From Bacillus marinisedimentorum (GTDB lineage: Bacteria > Bacillota > Bacilli > Bacillales > Bacillaceae_O): a stretch of DNA of 54,656 nt. A program made the position numbers and the translations under genes. The stretch is from NCBI RefSeq assembly GCF_001644195.2, contig NZ_LWBL02000017.1:1-54656 (forward strand), in the 5' to 3' direction. The first letter of the stretch is position 1. Each line of letters begins with the position of its first letter. Under the pieces are notes generated by a model. The model had not been told where the DNA came from and did no database searches. It saw only the letters and a program-made list of their open reading frames with translations. This document shows, one piece after another, positions 9,305-17,712 of this stretch.

Positions 9305-10228
9305 TTAGGCGGTTCTTGCCGCCGTCAGAAGCAGTTTCGGATGGACAATACATCCATATTCATCCTCACTCGAAAGCCGGGTTGTACTTAAACCAACTAC
9401 CGCTTTACCAGTTTCTATAACTTCATTTTGATAATAAAGACGGATTAAATCAGGTTTCAAAGCAGTTAAAAATTGCTGTTCTTGTCCAACTGCTCGATAC
9501 GGGATGATGCGGAGGCGCTCCTCCCACTCATGAGGATCTTCCCTTCCATCTTCAACAGTGAAATCAACCCACTTTTCCAACTGAGCTGCTGTATCATGCG
9601 GCCATTGATCCTGCGTCCTGTAAAAATCGAGAATGAGCACAGGCAAGCGGCTGATCGGATCGAACAGCTGATTCCCTGTATCAATCAGACCCTTGGTTTT
9701 GACAGTGAGCCCATCTATGACAATCTCGACCTGAATCAGCTGATCGGTATGAATTGTCCGGGCTTCCGCATCTTCCATCCTCTTTTTGGAAAATAGCCAG
9801 AGTACAGGAAATGAAACGAGTACAAATGCCCAGCCTACCGGGCTCCCATAACCGGTTGAATATGTCGCCAGCACACCATTAAATCCGGTGATGTTTTCCT
9901 GCAAAAAAAAGTGTGAAGCCACCATTCCGCCGCCTATCACGAACGTGACAAAGTAAAACATGAATAACTGCTGGAAAAATGTCCGCACTTTCGTAAATCC
10001 GAAGGCGGTGAAAATAATGAATGCAGATAAAATGAGCTTTGCAACCGGACCGGCAGCAAGGGCCGAAAAAGGTGTAAAATAAAGCAGCACAAACGAAGAA
10101 CCGAGGAATGCCGCGCCAATAAGGCGCACTCTGGATGTCTTTTTCTTTAAAATGATTGATGTGAGCTGCAAAATCAACGCATCAATACAAAAGTTCAAAA
10201 ACCAAACAGCATCCAGATAGATGGCCAC
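9305..10228 (-). CDS. spoIIGA: Sigma-E processing aspartic peptidase SpoIIGA
   Basis: Membrane-bound protease that activates pro-sigma-E at the sporulation septum after the SpoIIR signal. The 307-aa product has five hydrophobic segments in residues 1-150 and a cytoplasmic aspartic-protease half. The catalytic Asp is at residue 183 in LIDTGNQLFDPI, the same number as in B. subtilis. A GTG start at 10228 is used: AAAGGGG precedes it by 9 nt, and the nearby ATG is out of frame. Confidence 0.96.
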   Translation of the reverse strand: MAIYLDAVWFLNFCIDALILQLTSIILKKKTSRVRLIGAAFLGSSFVLLYFTPFSALAAGPVAKLILSAFIIFTAFGFTKVRTFFQQLFMFYFVTFVIGGGMVASHFFLQENITGFNGVLATYSTGYGSPVGWAFVLVSFPVLWLFSKKRMEDAEARTIHTDQLIQVEIVIDGLTVKTKGLIDTGNQLFDPISRLPVLILDFYRTQDQWPHDTAAQLEKWVDFTVEDGREDPHEWEERLRIIPYRAVGQEQQFLTALKPDLIRLYYQNEVIETGKAVVGLSTTRLSSEDEYGCIVHPKLLLTAARTA

Positions 10229-10263
10229 TCATACAAACCCCTTTGTTTGTAAGTTTGTAACCT

Positions 10264-10297
10264 AGTATATAATAGTCTGTTACTGGAAGTCTGTCAG
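10264..10297 (-). promoter_or_regulatory. Putative spoIIG promoter (long-spacer type)
   Basis: Minus strand CTGACA (10292-10297) lies 22 nt from TATACT (10264-10269), reproducing the unusual spacing of the Spo0A-activated B. subtilis spoIIG promoter. An overlapping alternative is CTGACA-N17-TATTAT (10269-10274). I did not find a clean 0A box (TGTCGAA) upstream. Confidence 0.6.
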
Positions 10298-10346
10298 TTT
10301 ATGCCGAGGGAGGGAATGGTAATTTTGAAAGATTTCCACTTTCTTT

Positions 10347-10842
10347 ATCGAAATGCGGAGGGCGCCTGGTTAGCGGCGTACGCATAAGCAGGGCCGCACC
10401 AGGAAGGGCGGGCTTCCCTTCATGGGGCGGCAATGCTTATGGCGATAGCCGCTGGCGCCCGGAGCTGGACAATCGAAATGCGGAGGGCGCCCGCTTAGCG
10501 GCGTACGCATAAGCAGGGCCGCACCAGGAAGGGCGGGCTTCCCTTCATGGGGCGGCAATGCTTATGGCGATAGCCGCTGGCGCCCGGAGCTGGACAATCG
10601 AAATGCGGAGGGCGCCTGGTTAGCGGCGTACGCATAAGCAGGGCCGCACCAGGAAGGGCGGGCTTCCCTTCATGGGGCGGCAATGCTTATGGCGATAGCC
10701 GCTGGCGCCCGGAGCTGGACAATCGAAATGCGGAGGGCGCCCGCTTAGCGGCGTACGCATAAGCAGGGCCGATCCAGGAAGGGCGGGCTTTCCCTTCATG
10801 GGACGGCAATGCTTATGGCGATAGCCGCTGGCGGAGCTGGAC
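10347..10842. repeat. Four-copy 125-bp tandem repeat array
   Basis: Copies start at 10347, 10472, 10597 and 10722, an exact 125-bp period. Each begins ATCGAAATGCGGAGGGCGCC and ends near GGCGCCCGGAGCTGGACA. Copies 1 and 3 look identical (CTGGTTAGCGG variant), while copies 2 and 4 carry CCGCTTAGCGG; copy 4 is shortened at its end. Each unit folds: GGCGCC, GCGGC and GCATAAGC near the left pair with GCTTATG, GCCGC and GGCGCC near the right. The short frames repeated within it are artefacts of periodicity. Relatives occur at 45804, 46011, 49201 and 54629. Confidence 0.95.
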
Positions 10843-10900
10843 GATTCCCTCCTGGCTTTTTATCCACGACGCTTACATTTTATAATTTCCTTAACAATTA

Positions 10901-11150
10901 GGCTTTGTTAAAGCTCCATGTTGATTTTTTCACTAGTTGATTGGAGTGGAAGGTGCGAGACTCCGGCGGGATTAGCGGGACAGGTGAGACCCCGCAAGAG
11001 CGATAGCGATGAGGAGGCTCACCGCCCGCCCCGCGGCAAAGAAGACACTGTGAGTGCGACCGGAGGGAAGCAGGAACAGATGTCGCACTTGTGCCCTTGG
11101 GTGAAAGCGAGTACCTGCAACGGAAATTAACACTAGCGTTTAACAGAGCC
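10901..11150 (+). mobile_element. Intact 250-bp MITE-like element with 8-bp target duplication
   Basis: The terminal inverted repeats are GGCTTTGTTAAAGCT at the left end and AGCGTTTAACAGAGCC at the right end. The element is flanked on both sides by exactly AACAATTA (10893-10900 and 11151-11158), so it has an 8-bp target-site duplication. The interior holds a GC-rich body (GAGACTCCGGCGGG, GAGGAGGCTCACCGCCCGCC) and no transposase. It must have been moved by an enzyme encoded elsewhere. It lies between the tandem array and the ftsZ terminator. Decayed relatives are listed separately. Confidence 0.9.
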
Positions 11151-11154
11151 AACA

Positions 11155-11190
11155 ATTAAAAAGGCATGCACCCATATGGGCACATGCCTT
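11155..11190 (-). terminator. Terminator of ftsZ
   Basis: AAGGCATG...CATGCCTT hairpin followed by T on the minus strand. Its T run overlaps the right copy of the MITE target duplication. Confidence 0.85.
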
Positions 11191-11202
11191 AAAAATATGA
11201 AA

Positions 11203-12336
11203 TCAGCGATTGCGGTTGCGGTTACGCAGGAACGTCGGAATGTCCAGCGTATCATCACTTGATTGTGATTGCTGGCGGTTTTGATTGTCCTGCTTTTGTT
11301 CTTCCCGTTTTGGGGCCGAGTAGCCGGAAGGCTTCTGGGCACCCATGGACGGGCGCTGCGTCGGCTTCGGCTGGTTTAGGTCGCTGTCATCGAAACCTGT
11401 GGCAATGACTGTCACAACAATTTCATCTTTCAGATTCTCGTTAATGACGGACCCGAAAATCATATTAACCTCTTGATCAGAAGCAGATGCGACAATGTCC
11501 GCCGCTTCCTGGACTTCATACAAGCTCAAGTTTGTTCCGCCTGTAATGTTCATGAGCACTCCCTGGGCGCCATCAATTGATGTTTCAAGGAGCGGGCTGG
11601 AAATTGCTTTTTTGGCAGCTTCTGCTGCGCGGTTTTCTCCAGTAGCTATACCGATGCCCATTAGAGCAGATCCTTTATCTGACATGATTGTCTTCACGTC
11701 GGCAAAGTCAAGATTGATAAGGCCTGGAACGGCAATCAGGTCTGAGATGCCCTGTACACCCTGGCGGAGTACATTGTCCGCTTCACGGAACGCTTCCAGC
11801 ATAGGGGTGTTCTTATCAACAATTTCGAGAAGACGGTCATTCGGAATGACGATCAGCGTATCAACGTTTTCTTTCATGGAGCTGATACCGCCGGCTGCCT
11901 GGTTTGCACGCTTTCGTCCCTCGAATGTAAATGGACGGGTCACAACACCGACCGTCAGAGCGCCAAGCTCTTTAGCGACAGATGCAATGACAGGAGCAGC
12001 CCCTGTTCCGGTTCCGCCTCCCATTCCGGCAGTGACAAATACCATGTCTGCACCTTTAAGCGCTTCTTCAATCTGTTCGCGGCTTTCTTCAGCAGCCTTT
12101 TTACCAACCTCTGGATTTGCGCCGGCACCGAGCCCTCTTGTCAATTTCGTGCCTATCTGCATTTTTGCTTCAGCTTTGGATAAATTCAGAGCCTGCGCGT
12201 CCGTATTGACTGCAATGAAATCGACTCCCTGAACCCCGTGCTCAATCATGCGGTTAACGGCATTGCTTCCTCCGCCGCCAACGCCTATCACTTTAATCGT
12301 TGCCAATTGGTCCACATTTGTATCAAACTCCAACAT
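11203..12336 (-). CDS. ftsZ: Cell-division tubulin homologue FtsZ
   Basis: GTPase that polymerises into the cytokinetic Z-ring at midcell. The 377-aa product has the N-terminal GTP-binding domain ([17 protein letters not shown], and the tubulin signature GGGTGTG at residues 106-112) and the T7 loop [15 protein letters not shown]-rich disordered linker leads to the C-terminal peptide [13 protein letters not shown], which binds FtsA/SepF. It is transcribed with ftsA, 28 bp upstream. Confidence 0.99.
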   Translation of the reverse strand: MLEFDTNVDQLATIKVIGVGGGGSNAVNRMIEHGVQGVDFIAVNTDAQALNLSKAEAKMQIGTKLTRGLGAGANPEVGKKAAEESREQIEEALKGADMVFVTAGMGGGTGTGAAPVIASVAKELGALTVGVVTRPFTFEGRKRANQAAGGISSMKENVDTLIVIPNDRLLEIVDKNTPMLEAFREADNVLRQGVQGISDLIAVPGLINLDFADVKTIMSDKGSALMGIGIATGENRAAEAAKKAISSPLLETSIDGAQGVLMNITGGTNLSLYEVQEAADIVASASDQEVNMIFGSVINENLKDEIVVTVIATGFDDSDLNQPKPTQRPSMGAQKPSGYSAPKREEQKQDNQNRQQSQSSDDTLDIPTFLRNRNRNR

Positions 12337-12364
12337 GCCTGGTCCTCCTAATCATTTTGGGAAA

Positions 12365-13660
12365 TTATTCAAAGAAGTATCCAAACCAATCCTTCACCTT
12401 TTTGGAAAGTCCCGGTTCTTTTTCTTTATTATCTTTCTGCTGTTTCGGCTGTTTTTTGGAAGACGCCTGATTCTGCGGATTCCGTTCCACCTCATCAGCT
12501 GAAATGGATGCCGCTACCTCTCTTCCCTGAATTTTTGCATTTTTTGAAGCAAACTGGATCAACCCCACTCCCGTTGTATATTGAGGCTCACGCACACCAA
12601 TATAATCCGGAATGGCTATTCTTACATTATGCCTTAAAACATCCTGGGCAAGATCCAGTACACCGCTCACTGCAGCGGAACCGCCTGTCAGCACATAGCC
12701 GCCCGGCAATTCTTTATAGCCCATCCGGTGAGTTTCCTGTAAGACGAGGTCGAGAATCTCTTCCAGTCTGGCTTCGATGATATGGGAGATGTCGATCTGG
12801 CTGAACTGCTGTGTACGATCGCTTCCAATGATGGATACTTCAAACTGTTCCTCATTGGATGCTGTGTCATAGAAAGCATGTCCATGTTTTATTTTAATTT
12901 TTTCTGCCTCTTCTGTCGATGTCCTGAGACCGATTGATATATCTTTTGTGATATGTTCTCCCCCAATCGGCAGGACAGATGTCTTCTGGAGGAATCCTTT
13001 CTCGAATACCGAGATGGTTGTGGAGCCGCCACCGATATCAATCAGCGCCACTCCCATTTCTTTTTCGTCCCTGGACAGGGCGATTGATCCTGCAGCTAAT
13101 GGCTGAAGCGCAATATCTGTAATTTCAAGGCCGGCGCGTTCCACACATCTTAATACGTTATGTAGGACTGTTTTTGATCCGGTAATCACTGTTCCTTCCA
13201 TTTCAAGGCGTACGCCAATCATACCGCGCGGATCTGTGATCTCATCGAGGCCGTCGACCATGAACTGGCGCGGAATGACATCAATGATTTCCCTTTCAGG
13301 CGGGATGGAAAGCACCTGTGCAGCATCAATCACCCGTTGAATATCTTCATTTCCGATTTCCCTGTTTTCGCTCGCCACCGCAACTACACCGTGGCAGGGC
13401 TGCAATTGTACGTGGTTTCCTGTTATCCCCACAATTACACGGTTTATTTGGAGCCCTATCATTCTTTCAGCTTGTTCGATTGCCTTTTTAATAGAATGAA
13501 CCGTCTCATCGATGTCCACAATCGATCCTTTCCGGATTCCTGCAGACCTGGCTTTGCCGACGCCAATTATGTTAATGGAATCATTAAGCAGTTCACCAAT
13601 GATAACCTTCACATTGGACGTACCGATGTCTAGACTAACATATATTTCGTTGTTGTTCAT
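12365..13660 (-). CDS. ftsA: Cell-division actin homologue FtsA
   Basis: Membrane-tethering partner of FtsZ, 431 aa. It has actin-like ATPase motifs (VSLDIGTSNVKVIIGE at the N-terminus, GVALIDIGGGSTTISVFEKG near residue 205, GGYVLTGGSAAVSGV near 335). The C-terminus is a Lys/Gln/Asp-rich linker ending in an amphipathic helix (SKKVKDWFGYFFE) that would bind the membrane. GGAGGTG precedes the ATG. The 150 bp upstream probably contains the ftsAZ promoters, but I could not identify a clean one. Confidence 0.98.
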   Translation of the reverse strand: MNNNEIYVSLDIGTSNVKVIIGELLNDSINIIGVGKARSAGIRKGSIVDIDETVHSIKKAIEQAERMIGLQINRVIVGITGNHVQLQPCHGVVAVASENREIGNEDIQRVIDAAQVLSIPPEREIIDVIPRQFMVDGLDEITDPRGMIGVRLEMEGTVITGSKTVLHNVLRCVERAGLEITDIALQPLAAGSIALSRDEKEMGVALIDIGGGSTTISVFEKGFLQKTSVLPIGGEHITKDISIGLRTSTEEAEKIKIKHGHAFYDTASNEEQFEVSIIGSDRTQQFSQIDISHIIEARLEEILDLVLQETHRMGYKELPGGYVLTGGSAAVSGVLDLAQDVLRHNVRIAIPDYIGVREPQYTTGVGLIQFASKNAKIQGREVAASISADEVERNPQNQASSKKQPKQQKDNKEKEPGLSKKVKDWFGYFFE

Positions 13661-13817
13661 TCTGCGGCACCTCCTTTTCCATTTGTTGAGCTATTGCTGG
13701 CAATTAAGATATTGTTTTGTATGTCCCCTGATAGAACGCTCTTATCCTGGTGAGTCGTTGATTTTCACTTTATTCATGAAAGTATTCAACAAGAAAAAAA
13801 ACATTTCCTTTATTTTT

Positions 13818-14180
13818 TTACACTTTTTTTCCGCTTTCACCTGATGCCGTCCATCTGGCAAGCAGGAGACGGCGGATAACTGCAATATTCTGGAATAGAC
13901 GCACTCCAAAAGCAAACACAGCAGCTAAATATAAGTCTACACCAAGATGTACACCCAGAAAAGCCAAACTTGCAGCAAGAGCGATATTGAAAAAGAAACC
14001 CGTCACAAAAATGTTATCATCGTACAAATCCTGCAAATGAGCCCGTATCCCGCCAAACAATGTATCAAGTGCCGCCAGGACAGCGATTGAGAGATAGTTC
14101 GCGTATTCTTCAGGGATACGTATATCCGTCAGGAGCCCAAACGCAATGCCGATGATAAGGCCAAGGATTGGCAGCCACAT
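13818..14180 (-). CDS. sbp: Small basic protein Sbp (DUF1290)
   Basis: Integral membrane protein of 120 aa with three or four hydrophobic segments. It contains the family-typical EYANYLSIAVLAALDTLFGG, GVHLGVDLYLAAVFAFGVR and LFQNIAVIRR. Function unknown. It is always found just upstream of ftsA in Bacillus relatives. The ATG at 14180 has GGAGG at good distance; an ATG 3 codons earlier overlaps the ribosome-binding site. Confidence 0.94.
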   Translation of the reverse strand: MWLPILGLIIGIAFGLLTDIRIPEEYANYLSIAVLAALDTLFGGIRAHLQDLYDDNIFVTGFFFNIALAASLAFLGVHLGVDLYLAAVFAFGVRLFQNIAVIRRLLLARWTASGESGKKV

Positions 14181-14181
14181 T

Positions 14182-14913
14182 TTATGCATCCTCCTTCTGT
14201 GAATCGGCAGGCTCCATATTTTTTATTCTGATTGTCTCATCATAAGCCGGCAATTTCACATAGTCAACAGCAGTCGTAATCAGCATTAAGCCGTCAAGTG
14301 CAAAATCATCTGCTGATTGGGATACAGTCATCTGATCATGAAGCTTTTTTGCAGCCTTCTTGCTTTTATCGGCGGCGAGAACCTTGATTTCAATAGGCAG
14401 CGGTTTCAGGCGTTTTGTATTGACGTGTGTCTGCCCGTTCACATCCCGTATCGGTGAAGATGCGGTGATGCGCTTGCCATCAATGGCAATAGCGCCTGCG
14501 CCGTATGAGTTCAATTCATTTATAAGCCGTTGGAGCAATTGGGGAGTTACTGTCTGATAGGGCTCACCTGGTATTTGGTCGGAATACAGCGGTTCTATCG
14601 TCAAAACAATGCCGGGACCCTCAACTTCCGTCAAACCTATTTTTCGTTCAAGTTCTTCTTTTGTCTCTTTCAGGGTTTTTTCCTTGCTCGATGCACTGTT
14701 TTCTTCATATCCGGCAAGGAGCTGGTCGTATTTGTGAATTTCAGACAGCAGTTCGCGGTGTTTTTGCTGGGCCTTTTTATAATCTTCGCGGAGTTCCCAG
14801 ATATCACGGGTGTCGCGGACAACCGGTTCTTGCGTTGTCTGGAATTGCACAGCAACCATAAACCCGATAATAAACAGTATAAATGTAATCGTAAGCTGCT
14901 GCTTTTTTTTCAC
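14182..14913 (-). CDS. ylxX: DUF881 protein YlxX
   Basis: Single-pass membrane protein of 243 aa: a short Lys-rich start, one transmembrane helix (residues about 5-25), a coiled-coil stretch (about 45-95) and an extracytoplasmic DUF881 domain (VEGPGIVLTIEP, LINELNSYGAGAIAIDGKRI). The family is found with division genes but has no defined activity. Paralogous to the neighbouring ylxW. I use the GTG at 14913, because AAGGATGATCAGG gives proper spacing; the ATG at 14922 is too close to it. Confidence 0.9.
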   Translation of the reverse strand: MKKKQQLTITFILFIIGFMVAVQFQTTQEPVVRDTRDIWELREDYKKAQQKHRELLSEIHKYDQLLAGYEENSASSKEKTLKETKEELERKIGLTEVEGPGIVLTIEPLYSDQIPGEPYQTVTPQLLQRLINELNSYGAGAIAIDGKRITASSPIRDVNGQTHVNTKRLKPLPIEIKVLAADKSKKAAKKLHDQMTVSQSADDFALDGLMLITTAVDYVKLPAYDETIRIKNMEPADSQKEDA

Positions 14914-14937
14914 CCTGATCATCCTTCAGCCATAAAT

Positions 14938-15624
14938 TCAAGAAGCATTTATGATAATATTTTGTTTTTTCTCAACCCTAATTTCAATGTTATCGTTCAC
15001 AAGCTGGTCCTTGACGCCCTGGACAATATTGAGCGCGCCGTCCAGCACAAGCGGATCCCCGATAGCCGTAATGACAAAGGGAGCCGGATATTTGCTTCCA
15101 TCAACGCTGACAACTGGACCCACACAGGCGATATAAGAGCTGGCCGTGAGCCTTTGCCCGTTTATGGCTACTGCAGATGCACCAGCTGAAAGCAACTCAT
15201 TAACCACTTTGCGGATGTGGCTTTCATGGACGATGTATTGATTTGCACTTTCCTCTGAAGGGACATATGAGGCATCTGCGAGCACTACCTCAATCCCTGG
15301 CCCGGTCACGGGAATTTCACCAGCCAGCATTCTCAGCTTCTGTACATCCTCGACAAGGTTGCCGAGTATATTCTCCTGATTTGCGAACTGCTCCTCTTTC
15401 GCAGCTGCTTCTTTCCTTTTTTGCAACAGTTCCTCAAAGAGTTCTTTATTGCGTTCTTCCTGTTCAAGAAGCTGGCTGCGGATCTTCGTTTCAGTTTTCC
15501 ATTGCTCATTACCTGCCGTTTCCGGTCTTGTGTCTTCTTTCGTAAATTGATAAGAAAAAGACAGGATGAATCCGGTAACAAGCAAGACGAGGGTCAGCGC
15601 AGCATGTTTACCGGTCACTCTCAT
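14938..15624 (-). CDS. ylxW: DUF881 protein YlxW
   Basis: Paralogue of YlxX, 228 aa: N-terminal membrane helix (HAALTLVLLVTGFILSFSY), a coiled coil (EQEERNKELFEELLQKRKEA), then the extracytoplasmic DUF881 domain (VTGPGIEVVLADAS, VVNELLSAGASAVAINGQRL, DGALNIVQGVKDQL). Role in division inferred from position only. The start at 15624 overlaps the divIB end by 17 bp; AAGGTGATGAG serves as the ribosome-binding site. The ATG at 15633 is an alternative. Confidence 0.9.
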   Translation of the reverse strand: MRVTGKHAALTLVLLVTGFILSFSYQFTKEDTRPETAGNEQWKTETKIRSQLLEQEERNKELFEELLQKRKEAAAKEEQFANQENILGNLVEDVQKLRMLAGEIPVTGPGIEVVLADASYVPSEESANQYIVHESHIRKVVNELLSAGASAVAINGQRLTASSYIACVGPVVSVDGSKYPAPFVITAIGDPLVLDGALNIVQGVKDQLVNDNIEIRVEKKQNIIINAS

Positions 15625-16396
15625 TTGTCTCATCACCTTCAGTTTCTGCCGGGCTTTCATAAGGAACAAAGTAGGAACCTACCTCGAGATGGATAATCCC
15701 CTTTTTTCCTTCGGGAAGTTCCTCTACGATCGAGGGGTAGGCTGTCATTTTTTCGGAAAAAGTCCGGATTGTGGCACTGACTTCATATCCGTCGTTCATA
15801 TAAATCTGCAAATGGAGCGGATCTGCTTCATCCGGAGCCAGGTGAATTTCAGAAATCCTGTTTTTGATGCTCTCCGGCAGTTTGTGCAGTTCTGCTGCCA
15901 TTTCCTGTAGTGTCTCATCATGCTGCCAATCTACCAAAAGCGGCGCATCGGCCGGCAGGACTGATGTAATTCCCGGCAGCAATTTCCCGGATTCGAGTAA
16001 AGGAAAATACTTGCCTTCTTTATAAACGTAGCCTGTACGGCTGTACTCAGTCACCTTGATTTCAATCGAGTTCGGCCATTTCTTTATTATAGCTGCTTCT
16101 TTGATCTGAATGTTCTTCTGCACTTTGCTGCTTATATCGCTCTCTGATACTTTCCAGTAACTTGTCTTGTCGGTTAATCCTGAAAGCTTGATGATGTCAT
16201 CAGCCGGAACATGGATGTTCCCCGTCACCCTGATGTCCCTGACATGACTTAACGGTGACTGGAAATAGACAATCACTAAAAGCATAAGAAAAAACAGAAG
16301 AATATAAAACACAAATCTCCTGTTTGCTTTTTGTTTCCGTTTTTCCTTCAATTTTGGAATACGGTCTTCTAACGTTACAACCTGTCCTTTTTCCAT
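15608..16396 (-). CDS. divIB: Divisome protein DivIB (FtsQ family)
   Basis: Bitopic membrane protein of the DivIB-DivIC-FtsL complex, which regulates septal peptidoglycan synthesis. The 262-aa product has a basic cytoplasmic tail (KLKEKRKQKANRR), a transmembrane helix (FVFYILLFFLMLLVIVYF) and an extracellular POTRA domain (VRDIRVTGNIHVPADDIIKL). A beta domain follows (GIIHLEVGSYFVPYE near the C-terminus). The frame stays open 38 codons upstream, but the ATG at 16396 after GCGGGGG and the family N-terminus favour this start. Confidence 0.95.
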   Translation of the reverse strand: MEKGQVVTLEDRIPKLKEKRKQKANRRFVFYILLFFLMLLVIVYFQSPLSHVRDIRVTGNIHVPADDIIKLSGLTDKTSYWKVSESDISSKVQKNIQIKEAAIIKKWPNSIEIKVTEYSRTGYVYKEGKYFPLLESGKLLPGITSVLPADAPLLVDWQHDETLQEMAAELHKLPESIKNRISEIHLAPDEADPLHLQIYMNDGYEVSATIRTFSEKMTAYPSIVEELPEGKKGIIHLEVGSYFVPYESPAETEGDETNESDR

Positions 16397-16543
16397 GCTT
16401 TTCCCCCGCTGCTTAATACTTTCCTGAAAAACGGGGCTGCTCATGCTCAGCCGTTTTTCTTTCGCCGGCCGCTTGGCGGCGGCTGGCAATCTCTTTATTC
16501 TTTCATTCATTATAGCATAAAGGAAGGTTGTAAAAATGACTTC

Positions 16544-17452
16544 TTATCTGTTTCTGTTGATTATTTCCACTTCTGTTTCCATTTTTATCCCATACCGCTC
16601 GGAGATCGTCTTTTTTACGTGATTAATCAGGTCAAGAACATCGCTGGCCCCGGCTCCGCCTGCATTGACGATGAAGTTGCCGTGTTTTTCTGAGATTTGG
16701 GCACCGCCGATTTTATACCCTTTTAAGCCAGCTTTTTCGATCAGATGGCCGGCATGATCAGGAAGCGGATTGCGAAAGATGCTGCCGGCACAAGGATTAT
16801 CCCAGGGCTGAGTGTCGCGCCGGTAATCTTTATGCTTTTTCATCTCTGCAGTGATGCTGTCTTTATCGCCTTCCTCCAATTCGAAGACAGCCTCCACGCA
16901 GATGCCGGGCTGCTCCTGAAGGATAGATGTTCTGTATGAAAACTCCATTTCATTATTCGTCAGCCACTTCAATGTCCCGTCTGGATAAAGAATTCTAGCT
17001 TTTTTAAGAATCCGGGACACATCCGATCCGTGGGCGCCTGCATTCATGTATACGGCCCCTCCTACTGAACCTGGGATCCCGCCAGCGAACTGCAGGCCGG
17101 CAAGGCCTTTTCTGCTGATGACGGCAGCAAGCTTTATCAAAGAGTATCCGCCTCCAGTCCTAACCGTATTTCCTTCGACTTCGAGGTGGTCAAGACGATC
17201 ACCGAGCTTGATGACCGCCCCTTCTATTCCACTGTCGTTGACCAGCAAATTTGAACCTTTGCCGATCGCACGCCAACTAACACCATGCTTTTTTACGATT
17301 TCGAGCGTTTTTTTCAGCTGATCTATCGATTCCGGCTCAATGAAAACATCAGCCGGTCCGCCTATTTTAATCGTCGTATGATTGGCGAGAGGCTCATTCT
17401 CTTTTACGTTGGATATTCCGGAATCTTTAAGGTCCTCAATCAGTTTTTGCAC
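16544..17452 (-). CDS. murB: UDP-N-acetylenolpyruvoylglucosamine reductase
   Basis: FAD enzyme that reduces UDP-GlcNAc-enolpyruvate to UDP-MurNAc. It has the FAD domain ([53 protein letters not shown]) and the C-terminal domain with catalytic Ser in CAGSIFRNP and the [10 protein letters not shown] loop. The 302-aa product starts at the GTG at 17452 (8 nt after GGAGG); a TTG at 17458 is possible. In B. subtilis murG directly precedes it; here only 260 bp of apparently non-coding DNA and the spoVE terminator lie upstream. Confidence 0.97.
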   Translation of the reverse strand: MQKLIEDLKDSGISNVKENEPLANHTTIKIGGPADVFIEPESIDQLKKTLEIVKKHGVSWRAIGKGSNLLVNDSGIEGAVIKLGDRLDHLEVEGNTVRTGGGYSLIKLAAVISRKGLAGLQFAGGIPGSVGGAVYMNAGAHGSDVSRILKKARILYPDGTLKWLTNNEMEFSYRTSILQEQPGICVEAVFELEEGDKDSITAEMKKHKDYRRDTQPWDNPCAGSIFRNPLPDHAGHLIEKAGLKGYKIGGAQISEKHGNFIVNAGGAGASDVLDLINHVKKTISERYGIKMETEVEIINRNR

Positions 17453-17682
17453 TAACAACCCCTCCTCTGGATCGCAATCCTTCTGCTGTTCAACTTTATA
17501 ATATGTCAGGCGCTTATGTCCTGTACGTTTATATGGGTTTTGTTTTCAGGCGGCACTTTTACGATACCACAGAGTGCGGAATCGGTATATCTGTGCCAAT
17601 ATGTAAATCGTGAACAACCAACATAGAAATTCAGCACACAAACCGAATAAAACGCCCCTACATATATTCCTTCCCTTTCAAT

Positions 17683-17710
17683 AAATAAAACCCTGTTTTT
17701 TAACAGGGTT
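17683..17710 (-). terminator. Terminator of spoVE
   Basis: AACCCTGTT/AACAGGGTT hairpin followed by TTTATTTATT on the minus strand, 3 nt past the spoVE stop. It isolates the murE-spoVE transcript from murB. Confidence 0.88.
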
Positions 17711-17712
17711 GC

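Noticed and set aside
10370-10683. Two near-identical 62-codon frames on the minus strand
   Set aside because: They exist only because the 125-bp DNA unit is repeated; they have no ribosome-binding site and their reading is dictated by the repeat.
10347-10842. CRISPR array
   Set aside because: Repeats are directly abutting at a 125-bp period, with no unique spacers between short repeats and no cas genes nearby.
13661-13817. Sigma-H promoter for ftsAZ, as in B. subtilis
   Set aside because: An AGGATAAG-like -35 is present, but no GAAT-type -10 at the needed distance was found.
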